64,000 nt of DNA from Deinococcus alpinitundrae (GCF_009982895.1 NZ_WXZL01000001.1:124001-188000); one strand, 5' to 3'. Shown: positions 47,700 to 59,239, counted from the stretch's first letter. Notes: generated from the letters alone by a model not told the origin. Numbers and translations are program-made.

Positions 47700-48743
47700 A
47701 TGTTCAGACGCCCGCGTCCCCAGACCCCGGCCCCACCAGCCACTGCCCCAGCGGCAGCAGTGGAACTCGCGCCCCAGGCGGTGGCCGGGGCGCCCAGCGT
47801 TTACCAGGAACCCGATACCGGCAAACTGCTCGCAGAGCTGCTGTCGCGGCCCGGCCCGGAAGGTCTGCTGGAAAATGCCCTCTCGCAACTGGCCGAGCGG
47901 GTGGGCGGCGATGTGAAAGGCTACGCCGTGCTGCGCCGGGGCCAGGACCGGGTGGTGGCGGTGCTGCTCTACCCGCGCCGACTGGTGGGCCTGAGCCTGG
48001 CCGGTCCCTGGACGGCAGCCCGCCCACGCCTGATCAACAGCGGCACCGGCGAACTCTACGCCATGAACGACGAGATGCTACACCCACAATTCGACGAGGC
48101 GGGCATGAACCAGGTCAGTGCCTCGCTGGTGCTGCCGATTGCCGACAAGGGCCGCAGCCTCGGTGCGCTGGTGCTCGACCGCCTCAAGGGGGGATTTAGC
48201 CAGGAGCAGCAAGACAGCGCCCAGAAGCTCGCTGGGGTGGTGGGACCGCTGCTGGGCCTGATGGACGCCCGCGAAGAGGCCCGCGCCACCGCCCGCACCA
48301 TCGCCTCGGCGGTGGCCGAGATGACCGAGAGCCTGGATTTCGATTCGGTGGGCCACGCCCAATCGGTGGCCGACGTGGCAGTGCGGCTGGGCCGCAGCCT
48401 GGGCCTAGTCGAGCGCGAACTCGACGAGGTGTGGTTCGCCGCCACCCTGCACGACGTGGGCAAGCTTCTCGGCGAGGAGGATCACGCCCAGGTCAGCGCC
48501 AACGTGCTGCACGGGGTGAGCAGTCTGGGGCAGGCCCAGCTGGCAGTGCGCCACCACCACGAGCGCTGGGACGGCCAGGGCACCCCCGACAAACTGGTCG
48601 GCGAGGACATTCCGCTCTACGCCCGGATTCTGGCCGTCGCCAACGCCTACGTGCGGACCGGCGACCTCGACGTGCTGCGCGGCCAGGCAGGCAAGGCGCT
48701 CGACGCACGGCTGGTCGGGTTGCTAGAGCGCAGCGTCCAGTAA
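47700..48743 (+). CDS. GAF - HD domain signalling protein
   Basis: The 347-aa cytosolic protein has an Ala/Pro-rich N-terminus, a GAF-like domain (about 45-190) and an HD domain (about 215-345). The HD part shows the ATLHDVGKLLG His-Asp pair and HHHERWDGQGTP, close to HD-GYP cyclic-di-GMP phosphodiesterases, but the GYP is GTP here and the domain is shorter than full HD-GYP. Activity on c-di-GMP is therefore uncertain. TATACT (47688-47693) is 6 nt before the ATG: leaderless. Confidence 0.82.
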   Translation: MFRRPRPQTPAPPATAPAAAVELAPQAVAGAPSVYQEPDTGKLLAELLSRPGPEGLLENALSQLAERVGGDVKGYAVLRRGQDRVVAVLLYPRRLVGLSLAGPWTAARPRLINSGTGELYAMNDEMLHPQFDEAGMNQVSASLVLPIADKGRSLGALVLDRLKGGFSQEQQDSAQKLAGVVGPLLGLMDAREEARATARTIASAVAEMTESLDFDSVGHAQSVADVAVRLGRSLGLVERELDEVWFAATLHDVGKLLGEEDHAQVSANVLHGVSSLGQAQLAVRHHHERWDGQGTPDKLVGEDIPLYARILAVANAYVRTGDLDVLRGQAGKALDARLVGLLERSVQ

Positions 48744-48837
48744 CTTCGGACGCGGTCTGGCGGCCTGAGCCGCGGACTCTCCTGACAAGCGAACCTGGCC
48801 CACTTCAACGCGCGCCGCGCCCGCTATCATGTGCGCC

Positions 48838-49647
48838 GTGCAGCGGACCATCCTCTTCCCGACGCTGGAGCGTCTCTACGGTCCGCTGACGCCCCTCGAT
48901 TCGGGGATGCAGAGCCGGGTCTACACCGACGCCTCGCGCGAACGGGTGGTCAAGGTGTACCGCAACCAGCAGGGCGAGCACCGCACCGAGGCCGCCAACA
49001 TGCGCCGTGCCGACATGGGCGAGTGGGTGCTGGACGTTCATGAGGCCGACGGCGTGGAGGCGCTGGTGATGCGCCGTTTCGAGGGCCACCCGCTGCTCGA
49101 ACGAGATGTGCAGCGCGCCCTGCCGCAGTTGCGCCGGATTCTGGCGGCGCTGCACGGAGAGCGCCGGGGGCAGGTGGACTTGTCCCGGCTGCGCGAACGG
49201 CTCAAGCGCTTTCGCAGCGCCCTGGCCCCCTATCCGCTCGACGACGTGTTCGCCGCCATCGAGGAGCCACTCGCGCGCGGAGCGCTCGATGTGGCCGCCG
49301 CGTTCTGTCACCTGGACTTGTGGCAAGACAACATCCTGATCAATGACGTGAGCGGCGAGGTGCTGGTCATCGACTGGACCAAGGCCGCCTGGGATGATCC
49401 GATGCGCGACCTAGCCCTGCTCAAGACCGGCACCCTGGACCTGCTGCCGCGCCTGGCGAGCGTGGAAGCCGCTCTGGAAATCGTGCCGCCCGACGAGAGT
49501 TCGCGCGTCCGTTTCCGGGCGTATCTGGCCCACAGCTACCTGCATGACCTCTACTGGTTTCTGATGAACGAGCCATACGAGTTCGAGGCGCAGCGGGCCG
49601 TGAAGATGCAGCGGGCACGGCATGCCCTGGCGCATCTGCCGGAATAG
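48838..49647 (+). CDS. APH-like phosphotransferase
   Basis: The 269-aa protein has the eukaryotic-kinase-like fold of aminoglycoside/choline kinases. The [16 protein letters not shown] strand with the ATP-binding Lys is at the N-terminus, and [16 protein letters not shown] is the Brenner motif with catalytic Asp. [18 protein letters not shown] carries the metal-binding Asp. The substrate is unknown; chromosomal members usually act on sugars, choline or small metabolites. TATCAT (48825-48830) is 7 nt before the GTG at 48838. An ATG at 48829 overlaps this -10 and is rejected. Confidence 0.82.
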   Translation: MQRTILFPTLERLYGPLTPLDSGMQSRVYTDASRERVVKVYRNQQGEHRTEAANMRRADMGEWVLDVHEADGVEALVMRRFEGHPLLERDVQRALPQLRRILAALHGERRGQVDLSRLRERLKRFRSALAPYPLDDVFAAIEEPLARGALDVAAAFCHLDLWQDNILINDVSGEVLVIDWTKAAWDDPMRDLALLKTGTLDLLPRLASVEAALEIVPPDESSRVRFRAYLAHSYLHDLYWFLMNEPYEFEAQRAVKMQRARHALAHLPE

Positions 49648-49693
49648 CAGCAAACCGGTTCCAGAAGTTGTGCTGTCCGGAACCGGTTTGCTG
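49648..49693. terminator. Bidirectional terminator with 15-bp stem
   Basis: CAGCAAACCGGTTCC (49648-49662) and GGAACCGGTTTGCTG (49679-49693) are exact complements with a 16-nt loop, between convergent genes. Confidence 0.75.
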
Positions 49694-49704
49694 AACTCCG
49701 TCAG

Positions 49705-50430
49705 TTACTGGCGGGTCATATCGAGGAAGTTGCTGCTCTCCGGGCCGTTGCCGTCCCGCGTCAGACAATCGGCCTGGTAGCGGGTGTGGCCGTTTTCCTC
49801 CGTGAAGGTGCCGTTGCAGACCCCCATGGCGGTCTGGTAACTCAGCGTGACCTGATTGCCATTGATCTTACCGCTGACGCTCAGGGTGAACGGTCCTAGC
49901 GCCGCATTCGCGACTTTCCCATTGAAGTTGCCCCCACCATCTTGCCCACTGATGGTCAGGGTGAATGGACTGGCGTTGGCGCGCGCGCGCGAGCTGTAAA
50001 AGCTTCCCTTCCAGACGCCAACCATCGAGAGCTGAGCAGGAGCGGGCTCCGGCGTGGGTCCCGGCGTGGGCACGGGTTTAACTGGTGCTGGTTCTACAGG
50101 CGCAGGCGGCACAGGCGTGACCGGCGGAGGCGTCACGGGCGCAGGCGGCACGGGCGTGACCGGCGGAGGCGTCACGGGCGCAGGCGGCACGGGCGTGACC
50201 GGCGGAGGCGTCACGGGCGCAGGCGGCACGGGCGTGACCGGTGGAGGCGTGACCGGCGGAGGCGTCACGGGCGCAGGCGGCACGGGCGTGACCGGCGGAG
50301 GCGTCACGGGCGCGGCACTCCCAGCGGGAGCGGGCGACCCTGCTCCCCCCGTGCGTACTGCCGGAACATGACCTGAGCTGCAAGATGTCAGGGCAGCCAC
50401 CAGCGCAACAGAGAGGTAGAAGTATCGCAT
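49705..50430 (-). CDS. Lipoprotein with Pro-Val-Thr-Pro repeats
   Basis: The 241-aa product has a lipobox (LTSC, Cys17) and a long Pro-rich linker (about residues 35-132) made of a 13-residue unit PVTPPPVTPVPPA. A C-terminal domain follows (about 135-241, beginning VGVWKGSFYSS, with paired Cys). The linker would form an extended spacer holding the domain off the membrane, perhaps across peptidoglycan. The domain resembles small beta-sandwich or lipocalin-like modules, but I cannot name it. TAACTT on the minus strand is 7 nt before the ATG at 50430: leaderless. Confidence 0.75.
   Translation of the reverse strand: MRYFYLSVALVAALTSCSSGHVPAVRTGGAGSPAPAGSAAPVTPPPVTPVPPAPVTPPPVTPPPVTPVPPAPVTPPPVTPVPPAPVTPPPVTPVPPAPVTPPPVTPVPPAPVEPAPVKPVPTPGPTPEPAPAQLSMVGVWKGSFYSSRARANASPFTLTISGQDGGGNFNGKVANAALGPFTLSVSGKINGNQVTLSYQTAMGVCNGTFTEENGHTRYQADCLTRDGNGPESSNFLDMTRQ
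50101..50310. repeat. 39-bp tandem repeat inside the Pro-rich lipoprotein gene
   Basis: Five near-identical copies of a 39-bp unit encode PVTPPPVTPVPPA; the second copy carries an extra 15 bp (PVTPP). The high identity at DNA level, including silent positions, suggests recent slippage, so copy number may vary among strains. Confidence 0.85.
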
Positions 50431-50576
50431 GAAGTTCAAGTTACCCAATCTTTGTCCTTGTTGGGTGAGCCGGCGGCAAAGCACACTGGCCTTGACCACT
50501 CCGAAGCTCATGATCAAAGCCCAAAGCACACTGACCAGCTGCAGGTCGCCCCGTCTGCTACGCTACCCTGAACGCC

Positions 50577-51227
50577 ATGACCACACCCAAGTCCAGCCCC
50601 GCCAAAGTCACGGTGGCCGACCATCCCCTGATTCTGCACAAGTTGTCGCTGATGCGCGACGTGCAGACTGGTGTCAAGGAGTTTCGGGAACTCGCCGGAG
50701 AAATCAGCTTGCTGCTGGCCTACGAGGCCATGCGCGACCTGGAAACGACGCCCGAAACCCTCACCACGCCGCTGCAAACCACCGAATTCCCGATGCTCAG
50801 CGGCAAGAAGTTGGCGCTGGTGGCCATTTTGCGCGCCGGGCTGATCATGGCCGACGCGATGGTGCGACTGGTTCCGGCAGCCAAGGTCGGCCACATTGGT
50901 CTCTACCGCGACCCCGAGACACTCAAGCCGGTGGCCTACTATTCCAAGTTGCCGCAGGACATCGCCGAGCGCCGGGTGTTCGTCACCGATCCGATGCTGG
51001 CGACCGGCGGCTCAGCGGTGGCCGCCATCCAGACCCTGAAGGACGCGGGCGCGCAAAGCATCAAGCTGATGACCATTCTGAGCGTGCCGGAGGGTATCGC
51101 GGTGGTGCAGGCCGCCCACCCGGACGTGGAGATCGTGACCGCCACTATCGATGTGGGCCTCAACGACCACGGTTACATCGTGCCGGGCCTGGGCGACGCG
51201 GGTGACCGGATTTACGGCACGAAGTAG
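50577..51227 (+). CDS. upp: Uracil phosphoribosyltransferase
   Basis: Upp salvages uracil to UMP. The 216-aa protein has [32 protein letters not shown], the PRPP loop [15 protein letters not shown] (about 134-148) and the C-terminal uracil site [23 protein letters not shown] (50564-50569) is 7 nt before the ATG: leaderless. Length is as usual for the family (about 208) with a small N-terminal addition. Confidence 0.96.
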   Translation: MTTPKSSPAKVTVADHPLILHKLSLMRDVQTGVKEFRELAGEISLLLAYEAMRDLETTPETLTTPLQTTEFPMLSGKKLALVAILRAGLIMADAMVRLVPAAKVGHIGLYRDPETLKPVAYYSKLPQDIAERRVFVTDPMLATGGSAVAAIQTLKDAGAQSIKLMTILSVPEGIAVVQAAHPDVEIVTATIDVGLNDHGYIVPGLGDAGDRIYGTK

Positions 51228-51368
51228 GGTGTGGGCACTGGGGACTGGGAAGTCAAAGTGTGCAAACGTCCCGAGGGGTGGCACTCGCAGCTTCTCTACC
51301 ACACCTTCAGCGCGCACCCCCTCCCGCTCTCCCCACGCCTCCGTCCCGCGTAGACTGACCGCTAGCTT

Positions 51369-52511
51369 ATGGACCAACTTCGCACCTTCGCTCAGCACCT
51401 CGGCGTCGCCGATCTTTTCGGGCGCGGCTTTCTGGCCGTGCTACTCACCTTTGTCACGGCGGCCATCATCACCTGGCGCTTCATTCCGCCGGTGCGCGAC
51501 TTCGCGCTCAAGGTAGGCTGGGCCGACGTGCCCAACGAGCGCCGCCTCAACACCGTGCCGGTGCCCAACGCGGGCGGGTTGGCGATCTTCGCGGGCTTCG
51601 TCATCAGCGTGGTGGTGGGCTGGGCCCTGCGGCCCATCGTCATCGAGCAGGTCAACATTCAGGTGCTGGCGATCTTGCTGGGCGCGACGCTGCTGGTGCT
51701 GGTGGGCTTCATTGACGATCAATTCGGCCTGACTCCGGTGTTCCGGCTGGGCGTGCAGGTGCTTTCGGCGGTGTTGCTGCTGGTCAACGGCCTCAGAATC
51801 GATTTCAACGCCATTCCCTTTCTGCCGAGCATCAACGGCGAGGTGGCCAACGTCCTGAGCATCATTTTGACTATCGTATGGGTGGTCGGCCTGACCAACG
51901 CCATGAACCTGCTCGACGGGGTTGATGGGGTCGTGGGCGGCGTGGCCTTTATCGCCAGCGCGGTGCTGCTGGTTACGGCGGCGCAGTTCACCGACCGGGC
52001 CGCCGCCGTCATCTTGCTGGCGGGCCTGGCAGGCGCAGCTCTCGGCTACCTGCGCCACAATTTCAACCCCAGCCGCATCATCATGGGTGACGCCGGATCG
52101 ACCCTGTTCGGGTACACCCTGGCCGCCGTCAGTTTGCTCGGGACTTTGAAAATCAGCGCGGGCGCGAGTCTGCTGGTGCCGCTCTTGATCATGGCCCTGC
52201 CGATTCTGGACACCACCCAGGTGGTCGTGGGCCGCCTGGCACGCGGCATTCGCAATCCGCTGGCACATCCCGACAAGACCCACCTACACCACCGGGTGCT
52301 GGCCCGCACCGGCAACGCCCGGCGCACCTCGGTGGCGCTGTGGGGCGTGGCGCTGATCTGCGGCGTGGCGGGGATGTTTGCCCAGGGCATCGGCGCAGAC
52401 ACGGTGCTGCTCACGGCGCTCTTGATTGGTGGCTGCCTGTGGTTCGTGGCTGCCCGCCGCATGCGCGCCCAGATGATCGAGGCCACGCAGGGGCGCAAGG
52501 AACTCAATTGA
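51369..52511 (+). CDS. Undecaprenyl-phosphate N-acetylglucosaminyl-1-phosphate transferase (WecA/TagO-type)
   Basis: This polytopic transferase puts a sugar-1-P on undecaprenyl phosphate and starts envelope glycan synthesis. The 380-aa protein has about ten or eleven membrane helices and the family motifs [20 protein letters not shown] (Asp-Asp), [15 protein letters not shown] and [23 protein letters not shown] near the C-terminus is the WecA-type His motif. It differs from MraY by these. It is followed after 10 nt by a UDP-GlcNAc 2-epimerase gene, so a ManNAc/GlcNAc polymer is a likely product. A TAGACT -10 lies about 12 nt before the ATG. Confidence 0.92.
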   Translation: MDQLRTFAQHLGVADLFGRGFLAVLLTFVTAAIITWRFIPPVRDFALKVGWADVPNERRLNTVPVPNAGGLAIFAGFVISVVVGWALRPIVIEQVNIQVLAILLGATLLVLVGFIDDQFGLTPVFRLGVQVLSAVLLLVNGLRIDFNAIPFLPSINGEVANVLSIILTIVWVVGLTNAMNLLDGVDGVVGGVAFIASAVLLVTAAQFTDRAAAVILLAGLAGAALGYLRHNFNPSRIIMGDAGSTLFGYTLAAVSLLGTLKISAGASLLVPLLIMALPILDTTQVVVGRLARGIRNPLAHPDKTHLHHRVLARTGNARRTSVALWGVALICGVAGMFAQGIGADTVLLTALLIGGCLWFVAARRMRAQMIEATQGRKELN

Positions 52512-52521
52512 AGGACATGTC

Positions 52522-53655
52522 ATGAAAAAAATCGTGCTCGCCTTCGGAACGCGCCCGGAAGCTACCAAGATGGCCCCCGTCTATACGGCCCTACTGGCCC
52601 AACATGGCCTGACCCCGCTGATTCTCTCAACCGGGCAGCAGCGCCAGCAACTCGACGGCGCACTCGCCGCCTTTGGCCTGACCCCTGACGCCGACCTCAA
52701 CGTGATGACCGAGCGCCAGACGCTGGCCGATCTGACCGGCAAGATCGTGCCGCAGGCGGGCAAGAAGCTGCGCGAGCTGGGGGCCGACATGGTGCTGGTT
52801 CACGGTGACACCTCCACCACCTTCTGCGTGGCCCTGAGCGCGTTTTACGAGGGCGTGCCGGTGGGCCACGTGGAAGCGGGCCTGCGCAGCAGCAACATGC
52901 AGGAACCGTTTCCCGAGGAAGCCAACCGCCGCCTGACTGGGGTGCTGAGTACCCTCGATTTCTCACCGACAGGCGGGGCCGCCAACAACTTGCGGCGCGA
53001 GGGCAAAGCCGAGGCGGGCCTCTTCGTCACCGGGCAGACTGCCGTGGACGCGGTGCGGATCATCGCCGGACGGGCAGCGCTGAGGGCCGGGTGGCAGGCC
53101 CGACTCGACGCCGGGCAACAGCTCGTGACCATCACTATGCACCGCCGCGAGAACCTGCCGGTGATGCCTGAGCTGGCCCGCGCCCTGGCCGAGGTGGCCC
53201 GCGCCCACCCGGAGCTGCATTTCGTGTATCCAGTGCACCTCAACCCCGCCGTGCAGGAAGCGGTGCGGCCTGCGCTGGGCGGCCTTTCCAACGTGGAACT
53301 CACCGACCCGCTGGACTACCAGGACATGGCCCCCCTGATGGCCGCCTCGGTGCTGCTGGCCACCGATTCGGGCGGTTTGCAGGAGGAGGGCGCGGCGCTG
53401 GGAGTGCCGGTGGCGGTACTCAGAAACGTCACCGAGCGGCCCGAGGGCCTGGCGGCAGGCGTGCTGAAGCTGGCCGGAAACGACGGCGCACAGGTCAAAC
53501 AGACCTTGCTGGAGTTGCTGGGCAGCCCAGGGACGCTGGCGCGGATGCGGGCAGCACGCAATCCCTACGGCGACGGGCAGGCGGCGGGCCGCATCGCGCA
53601 GGCGGTGGCCTGGCACTTCGGGCTGGCCGAGCGGCCTGAGAACTGGAGCGAGTGA
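52522..53655 (+). CDS. wecB: UDP-N-acetylglucosamine 2-epimerase (non-hydrolysing)
   Basis: WecB converts UDP-GlcNAc to UDP-ManNAc. The 377-aa protein has the N-terminal [55 protein letters not shown] and [15 protein letters not shown] motifs. AAGGA precedes the ATG. It is cotranscribed with the WecA-type transferase gene just upstream, suggesting a shared role in a cell-envelope polysaccharide. Confidence 0.94.
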   Translation: MKKIVLAFGTRPEATKMAPVYTALLAQHGLTPLILSTGQQRQQLDGALAAFGLTPDADLNVMTERQTLADLTGKIVPQAGKKLRELGADMVLVHGDTSTTFCVALSAFYEGVPVGHVEAGLRSSNMQEPFPEEANRRLTGVLSTLDFSPTGGAANNLRREGKAEAGLFVTGQTAVDAVRIIAGRAALRAGWQARLDAGQQLVTITMHRRENLPVMPELARALAEVARAHPELHFVYPVHLNPAVQEAVRPALGGLSNVELTDPLDYQDMAPLMAASVLLATDSGGLQEEGAALGVPVAVLRNVTERPEGLAAGVLKLAGNDGAQVKQTLLELLGSPGTLARMRAARNPYGDGQAAGRIAQAVAWHFGLAERPENWSE

Positions 53656-53689
53656 GCGGGCCGACCCAAGCTGGAGCGCGGCTGGGGCC

Positions 53690-54376
53690 TCAGAATGCGT
53701 TCAGGTACTCATCCACAAAGAGGGCCGATTGCAGCGGCAGGTACCCGGCGGCGGTGGCGGCGTTCCCTGTGCTGCCCAGGAGCCGCATGATCGCCGCGCC
53801 GGTCTGGGCGTAGGCAGTCACGTCAGCCTGAAACGTCCTGGCATCGTAGAAGCTGGTCGAGGCCGGGTCTTTGGGCTTCCAGGCTTTCAGCGCCGTCAGG
53901 CGGTCATTGAAGGCCGTGCGCGAGAAGGCCAGGCTGTCAGTGTACTGCGGTCCTGTCTGCGCGCCGAGCCTGCTGGACGCCAGCGCTCCCAGACTGGCGA
54001 GCGTCTGCTCCAGGGCCGGGTAGCTGCGCAGCACAGCGTGGCTGTGAAGGGTGCCGCCGCCCGCCATGACATAGGCCAGGCCACCCTCCTCGGCCCTCAG
54101 TTGCCGGTAGAGCGTCCGCAGTTGCCCAAGTCGCTCTCGCAGTTGCGGCGACCTGGCCAGTTGAGTGCCGAGCCGGGCTGCCTGACACCCGGCGTAATCG
54201 AGACTGCTCTGATCGGCGGCGGCTTCGTTGACCTGGGTGCCGAGCGCCAGCAGATCGTAGGTCCTCGGGTCGAGCGTCACGGCCACCGTGCAGGGAATCT
54301 TCGCGGCCTGGGCAGGCACAGCAGTCAGGGTGAGGCCGAGCAGCACTTCAGCAACCATGAGCGGGGAACGCGACAT
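53690..54376 (-). CDS. Exported protein of unknown function
   Basis: The 228-aa product has a signal peptide (MSRSPLMVAEVLLGLTLTAVPAQA) and a largely helical mature chain with two Cys (positions about 29 and 63) and no motif I recognise. CAGAAT on the minus strand is 7 nt before the ATG. It lies between wecB (convergent) and gpsA (same strand, 35 bp upstream), with no sign of shared function. Confidence 0.7.
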   Translation of the reverse strand: MSRSPLMVAEVLLGLTLTAVPAQAAKIPCTVAVTLDPRTYDLLALGTQVNEAAADQSSLDYAGCQAARLGTQLARSPQLRERLGQLRTLYRQLRAEEGGLAYVMAGGGTLHSHAVLRSYPALEQTLASLGALASSRLGAQTGPQYTDSLAFSRTAFNDRLTALKAWKPKDPASTSFYDARTFQADVTAYAQTGAAIMRLLGSTGNAATAAGYLPLQSALFVDEYLNAF

Positions 54377-54410
54377 GCCGTTTATTCTGTCACGCGGCCC
54401 AGACGCAGCG

Positions 54411-55394
54411 TTATCCCTCAGCCCGGGCTTCCCGCTGCATCAGCACCGAGAGGGCTTCCTGCGGCGACAGGCGGCCTTCCGAGACGGCGGCCACCGCCTG
54501 CACGATGGGCAATTCCGCGCCATTGGCCTCTGCCCAGGCCGAGAGCAGCCGCGCCGTGCGCAGTCCCTCTACCACCTTGCCGTCCTGCTCCGGAGACAGG
54601 CCGCGTGCCAACGCTTCCCCGGCAGCGCGGTTGCGCGAGTGGCGACTGGTGGCGGTGGCGACCAGATCGCCCAGCCCGCTCAGGCCGTAGACGGTGTCTT
54701 CCTGCGCGCCCTGGGTGGTGAGGTAACGCGCCATCTCGCGCAGGCCCCGCGTGATGACGCTGGCGCGGGCATTGTCGCCCAGTTCCAGACCGTCGCCCAG
54801 GCCCGCCGCCACCGCCACCACATTCTTGAGCACGCCGCCGAGTTCGACGCCCGGCACGTCCGCGCTGGTGTAGACCCGCAGATGGGGCGTCATCAGCTCG
54901 GCCTGCACCGTTCGGGCAAATTCGGCATCCGCACTCGCCACCACCGTCGCGGCAGGCAGCCCCAGTCCGATCTCCTCGGCATGGTTGGGACCGCTCAGCA
55001 CCGCCACCCGCCCGAAGCCCAGCGAGGCGGCCAGCTCACTGAGGCGCTGCCCGCCGGGAGCCAGCCCCTTGGCACACAGCACCACGCCGAGTCGGGGCGG
55101 CAGGGCACTGAGCAGCTCGCTCATCCCCACGCTCGGCACCACCAGCAAGGCGAAGTTGGCCCCGGCAACGGCAGCGCTCAGGTCGCTGGTGATGTTCACC
55201 GCTGCGGGCAGCTTCACGCCCGGCAGGTAGGCGGCGTTGACGCGGCTGCGCCGCAATTCGTCGGCCAGCACCTCGCGCCGTGCCCAGAGGGTCACCCCCG
55301 GGTGCATCGGGGCCAGACTGCGGGCCAGCGCCGTGCCCCAGCCGCCCGCGCCCAGCACGGCCAGACGGGGATCGCTCGGTCCCGTGGCCCTCAC
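54411..55394 (-). CDS. gpsA: Glycerol-3-phosphate dehydrogenase [NAD(P)+]
   Basis: GpsA reduces dihydroxyacetone phosphate to sn-glycerol-3-P for phospholipids. The 327-aa protein has the dinucleotide motif [12 protein letters not shown] (residues 13-24), KGL and [26 protein letters not shown] with the catalytic Lys, and [14 protein letters not shown]. The GTG start overlaps the stop of the methyltransferase gene (GTGA), so expression is coupled. The family length is about 330. Confidence 0.95.
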   Translation of the reverse strand: MRATGPSDPRLAVLGAGGWGTALARSLAPMHPGVTLWARREVLADELRRSRVNAAYLPGVKLPAAVNITSDLSAAVAGANFALLVVPSVGMSELLSALPPRLGVVLCAKGLAPGGQRLSELAASLGFGRVAVLSGPNHAEEIGLGLPAATVVASADAEFARTVQAELMTPHLRVYTSADVPGVELGGVLKNVVAVAAGLGDGLELGDNARASVITRGLREMARYLTTQGAQEDTVYGLSGLGDLVATATSRHSRNRAAGEALARGLSPEQDGKVVEGLRTARLLSAWAEANGAELPIVQAVAAVSEGRLSPQEALSVLMQREARAEG

Positions 55395-56152
55395 TTCGGC
55401 CCCCGGCGGGCGAACACCCAGACGCGGGGACTGTCAGCTTGAGGCGGCGCATAATCGGGGTATTCCAGAATCTCCCAGCTCGCGAACCCCGCTTCCCGCA
55501 GGGCATCCTCCAGTTCGGCAGGGTCGTAGCCGCGCTCATGGTGGGTCTCCACGAACTCCTCGCCGTCGTGCTCGCCGCCGAGCAAGCGGCAGAAGGCCTG
55601 CACCACCCCCAGCTTCGCGGCGGCGTCGTAGCGGTGCGACCAGTGATAATGCACCTCCGAGCCGTCCGGCAGGGCTTCCAGCCCCTCGATGCTGTCGCCC
55701 TCCCACAGCTCTCGCACGCCCAGGCGGGTATTGACGTCGAAGGCGAGCAGGCCGCCCGGCGCGAGGTGGGCCTGAGCGCGCTTCAGGGCCGCCAGCAAAT
55801 CACCCTCGGCCACCAGATTGTTGAGACTGTCGAAGACGCAGGTGATCAGGTCGAAAGTCCGGGCCAGGTCGAAGGTCCGCAGATCGCCCTGCACCCAGGT
55901 CACGCCCGGCACCTGCCCGGCGGCCACCGCCAGCATCTCGGCGCTGCCGTCCAGCCCGGTGACGCTCAGGCCCTGGACGCTGAGCTGCCGGGTCAGGTTG
56001 CCGGTGCCGCAGGCCAGATCGAGCGCGCTGCTCACCTTCACGTCCACGTCGGCGGCGTAGCTGAGAATGAAGTCGGCCCAGGCGTCATATTCGATATCGG
56101 CCATGATGGCGTCGTAAACGCGGGCGAGGGCGGTGAAGGGGGCGTGCTCCAT
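55391..56152 (-). CDS. Class I SAM-dependent methyltransferase
   Basis: The 253-aa protein has the SAM-binding [15 protein letters not shown] (about 43-57), GLDGSAEML (motif II), [10 protein letters not shown] and the post-motif [13 protein letters not shown]-terminal region with strands suggests a small-molecule or protein methyltransferase, but the substrate is unknown. TATCAT on the minus strand is 7 nt before the ATG at 56152: leaderless; the open frame to 56245 is not family-like. gpsA follows with overlapping codons. Confidence 0.85.
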   Translation of the reverse strand: MEHAPFTALARVYDAIMADIEYDAWADFILSYAADVDVKVSSALDLACGTGNLTRQLSVQGLSVTGLDGSAEMLAVAAGQVPGVTWVQGDLRTFDLARTFDLITCVFDSLNNLVAEGDLLAALKRAQAHLAPGGLLAFDVNTRLGVRELWEGDSIEGLEALPDGSEVHYHWSHRYDAAAKLGVVQAFCRLLGGEHDGEEFVETHHERGYDPAELEDALREAGFASWEILEYPDYAPPQADSPRVWVFARRGPK

Positions 56153-56234
56153 ACGGCCGATGATAGACCGCGCCCGGCCTCCGGTCCGGCTCCCGGTTGT
56201 GCTCCTCATGTCGGGGTGGGCTAGCATGAGCGGC

Positions 56235-56777
56235 ATGAAGGCCACTCCTCCACTTCTTCTCGCCGCCGTGCTGGGCGCTTCGGCGCTGGTCCAGGTTGCT
56301 CAGGCCCAGACCACTCAGGCACAGGCCGCCGCGCCGCTGGTCAAAGTCAGCGACGCCAAGTTGCCGTTCACGGTCAGCCTGCCCAAAGGCTGGGTGGGCC
56401 TCAACCTCAAAGACGGTCTGGGCGGCATCACCGTAGCGTCTCAGGCGCAGCCGCCCGCCGCGCTGATCCGGCTGCTGTTCATTCCCAAGAATGGCAAAAC
56501 GATCGACCTCAAGACCGAGTTCAGCAGCTTCGAGAAGGCGGTCAAGGAGAGCGGCTCGGCGCTGACGTTCAAGGGCGAGAAGCCTGCCAACTACGGCGGC
56601 GTCTCGGGATTGATGCGCCAGTACGTCATCACCAGCAAAAATGACACGCTGGTCATGCGGGTGTGGTTCGGCAACGGCGCAAAGAACTTCTACAGCTTTC
56701 AGCTGACGGTGCCGAGCAATGCCTTCGAGCGCCTGAGCAGAACATTCGATCAGGTGCTGGCGACGGTGGATTTTTAA
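56235..56777 (+). CDS. Exported protein of unknown function
   Basis: The 180-aa product has a signal peptide ([24 protein letters not shown]). The mature domain has alternating strands and a central helix ([20 protein letters not shown]), similar in plan to PsbP/DUF1795-like small periplasmic domains; the assignment is weak. TAGCAT (56222-56227) is 7 nt before the ATG. It is divergent from the methyltransferase gene. Confidence 0.7.
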   Translation: MKATPPLLLAAVLGASALVQVAQAQTTQAQAAAPLVKVSDAKLPFTVSLPKGWVGLNLKDGLGGITVASQAQPPAALIRLLFIPKNGKTIDLKTEFSSFEKAVKESGSALTFKGEKPANYGGVSGLMRQYVITSKNDTLVMRVWFGNGAKNFYSFQLTVPSNAFERLSRTFDQVLATVDF

Positions 56778-56796
56778 GCCGCTATTCTAAGCAACC

Positions 56797-57348
56797 ATGC
56801 GCCACGACCTGATCCTCTCGGACGGCCCCTTTGCCCTGCGCCCGCTGACCGAGGCCGATATTGCCCCGTTGATGGCGCTGGCTGCCGAGCACCCCGGCGA
56901 GTACGTTCAGATGGGCACCTCGCCGGTTCAGCTCAGCTACCACACCACCGCTCTGGCCGCGCCCGATCAGAGGCCGTTCGTGTCGCTGGTGGGCGGCAAG
57001 TATGCGGGCAGCACCCGCTACATGGAGATGCGCCCCGAGCACCGGCGGCTGGAAATCGGCAGCACCTGGCTGGCCCCGGCGTATCAGCGCAGCCCCGCCA
57101 ACCGCGCCTTCAAGCGTCTGCTGCTCGCCCACGCCTTCGAGGTGATGCTCATGCGGCGGGTGGAGATCAAGACCGACTTGATCAACGAGCGCTCGCAGAC
57201 GGCGATCGCGGCGCTGGGCGCAGTGCGCGAGGGCGTGCTGCGAAAGCACATGGTCCGGACCGACGGAAGTGAGCGCGACACAGTGATGTTCAGCATCACG
57301 GACGACGAGTGGCCGGGGGTGAAGGCCAGATTGGAGGCGGGAAGGTGA
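56797..57348 (+). CDS. GNAT-family N-acetyltransferase, RimJ/RimL type
   Basis: The 183-aa protein has the RimJ/L-like layout: LRPLTEADIAPLMALAAEHP at the N-terminus, IGSTWLAPAYQRSPANRAFKRLLLAHAFE (motif A, with Arg-Ser-Pro-Ala in the acetyl-CoA loop instead of the usual Gly-x-Gly) and VEIKTDLINERSQTAIAALGAVREG (motif B). Relatives acetylate ribosomal or other amino groups, but the substrate is open. TATTCT (56783-56788) is 8 nt before the ATG. The stop overlaps the GTG of the next gene. Confidence 0.86.
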   Translation: MRHDLILSDGPFALRPLTEADIAPLMALAAEHPGEYVQMGTSPVQLSYHTTALAAPDQRPFVSLVGGKYAGSTRYMEMRPEHRRLEIGSTWLAPAYQRSPANRAFKRLLLAHAFEVMLMRRVEIKTDLINERSQTAIAALGAVREGVLRKHMVRTDGSERDTVMFSITDDEWPGVKARLEAGR

Positions 57349-58025
57349 GCACGAACCTGCCGCTGGGTGAGGTCCTGGCAAGAATAGAGGCCTGGTACTC
57401 GGAGAACGTCCCCGCTCTTCACGCCACCCTGCGCCCCGGCACCAGCGATGCCGAGCTGGACGCGCTGGAAGAAGCAACGGGGCTGCAACTGCCGTCAGCC
57501 TTCCGCACGCTCTACCGCTGGCACGACGGGCAGAATTGGTCGGCAGGTGGAGTGTTCGGGCTGGGTTTCGAGTCGCTGGAGGGCGTGCAGCATGAATGGG
57601 AGACCTGGAAAGAACTGGAACCGGACTTCGGGAACGAGACGGAGAACCATGCCTCACACCCGCCGGGAGCCATCACCGAACGCTACATCAATACGGGCTG
57701 GCTGGGCTTCCTGACAGACGGCAGCGGCAATTCGGTGGGCCTGGACCTGAACCCCGGCCCCGCCGGAACGCTGGGGCAAGTCATCACCTTCGGGCGCGAC
57801 GAGGAAAACAAGTCTGTGCTGGCCGACTCGCTGGACACTTTTTTTCGTGAGTACTTGGCGCGGCTGGAAGCGGGACGGGTTACGGCGGTTCGTCTGTCCG
57901 GTTTCGCGGACGAAGTCTGGAGTGTGCAACTCCACGACGCTTCAGGCCATCACCAGGAAGACTACGGTGGGCTGGCCGATGTGTTCCCCGGCTTCGGCGC
58001 AGCACCCGAACGGTTCACCCGTTGA
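57345..58025 (+). CDS. SMI1/KNR4 family protein
   Basis: The 226-aa protein has the SMI1/KNR4 (SUKH) core: DAELDALEEATGLQLPSAFRTLYRWHDGQN at about residues 36-65 (key Leu-Pro and Trp-His-Asp-Gly), and YINTGWLGFLTDGSGNSVGLDL. Many SUKH proteins are immunity factors for nucleic-acid-targeting toxins, but no toxin or polymorphic-toxin gene is adjacent, so a housekeeping role is equally possible. It starts with GTG overlapping the stop of the GNAT gene. Confidence 0.85.
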   Translation: MSTNLPLGEVLARIEAWYSENVPALHATLRPGTSDAELDALEEATGLQLPSAFRTLYRWHDGQNWSAGGVFGLGFESLEGVQHEWETWKELEPDFGNETENHASHPPGAITERYINTGWLGFLTDGSGNSVGLDLNPGPAGTLGQVITFGRDEENKSVLADSLDTFFREYLARLEAGRVTAVRLSGFADEVWSVQLHDASGHHQEDYGGLADVFPGFGAAPERFTR

Positions 58026-58083
58026 ACGCCGATCTGTTGCCATCAGGACGTTTTCCTCGCCCCGGCAGGCGTAAACTGAGTTC

Positions 58084-59211
<1,128 letters not shown>

Positions 59212-59239
59212 ACCTGCCACACACCAAATCGGCCCGACT

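Noticed and set aside
50101..50310. CRISPR-like repeat array
   Set aside because: The 39-bp units are contiguous, in frame and encode a Pro-rich stalk; there are no spacers.
57345..58025. Toxin-immunity locus around the SMI1/KNR4 gene
   Set aside because: No toxin, Rhs or secretion gene lies nearby; the neighbours are a GNAT gene and mqnE.
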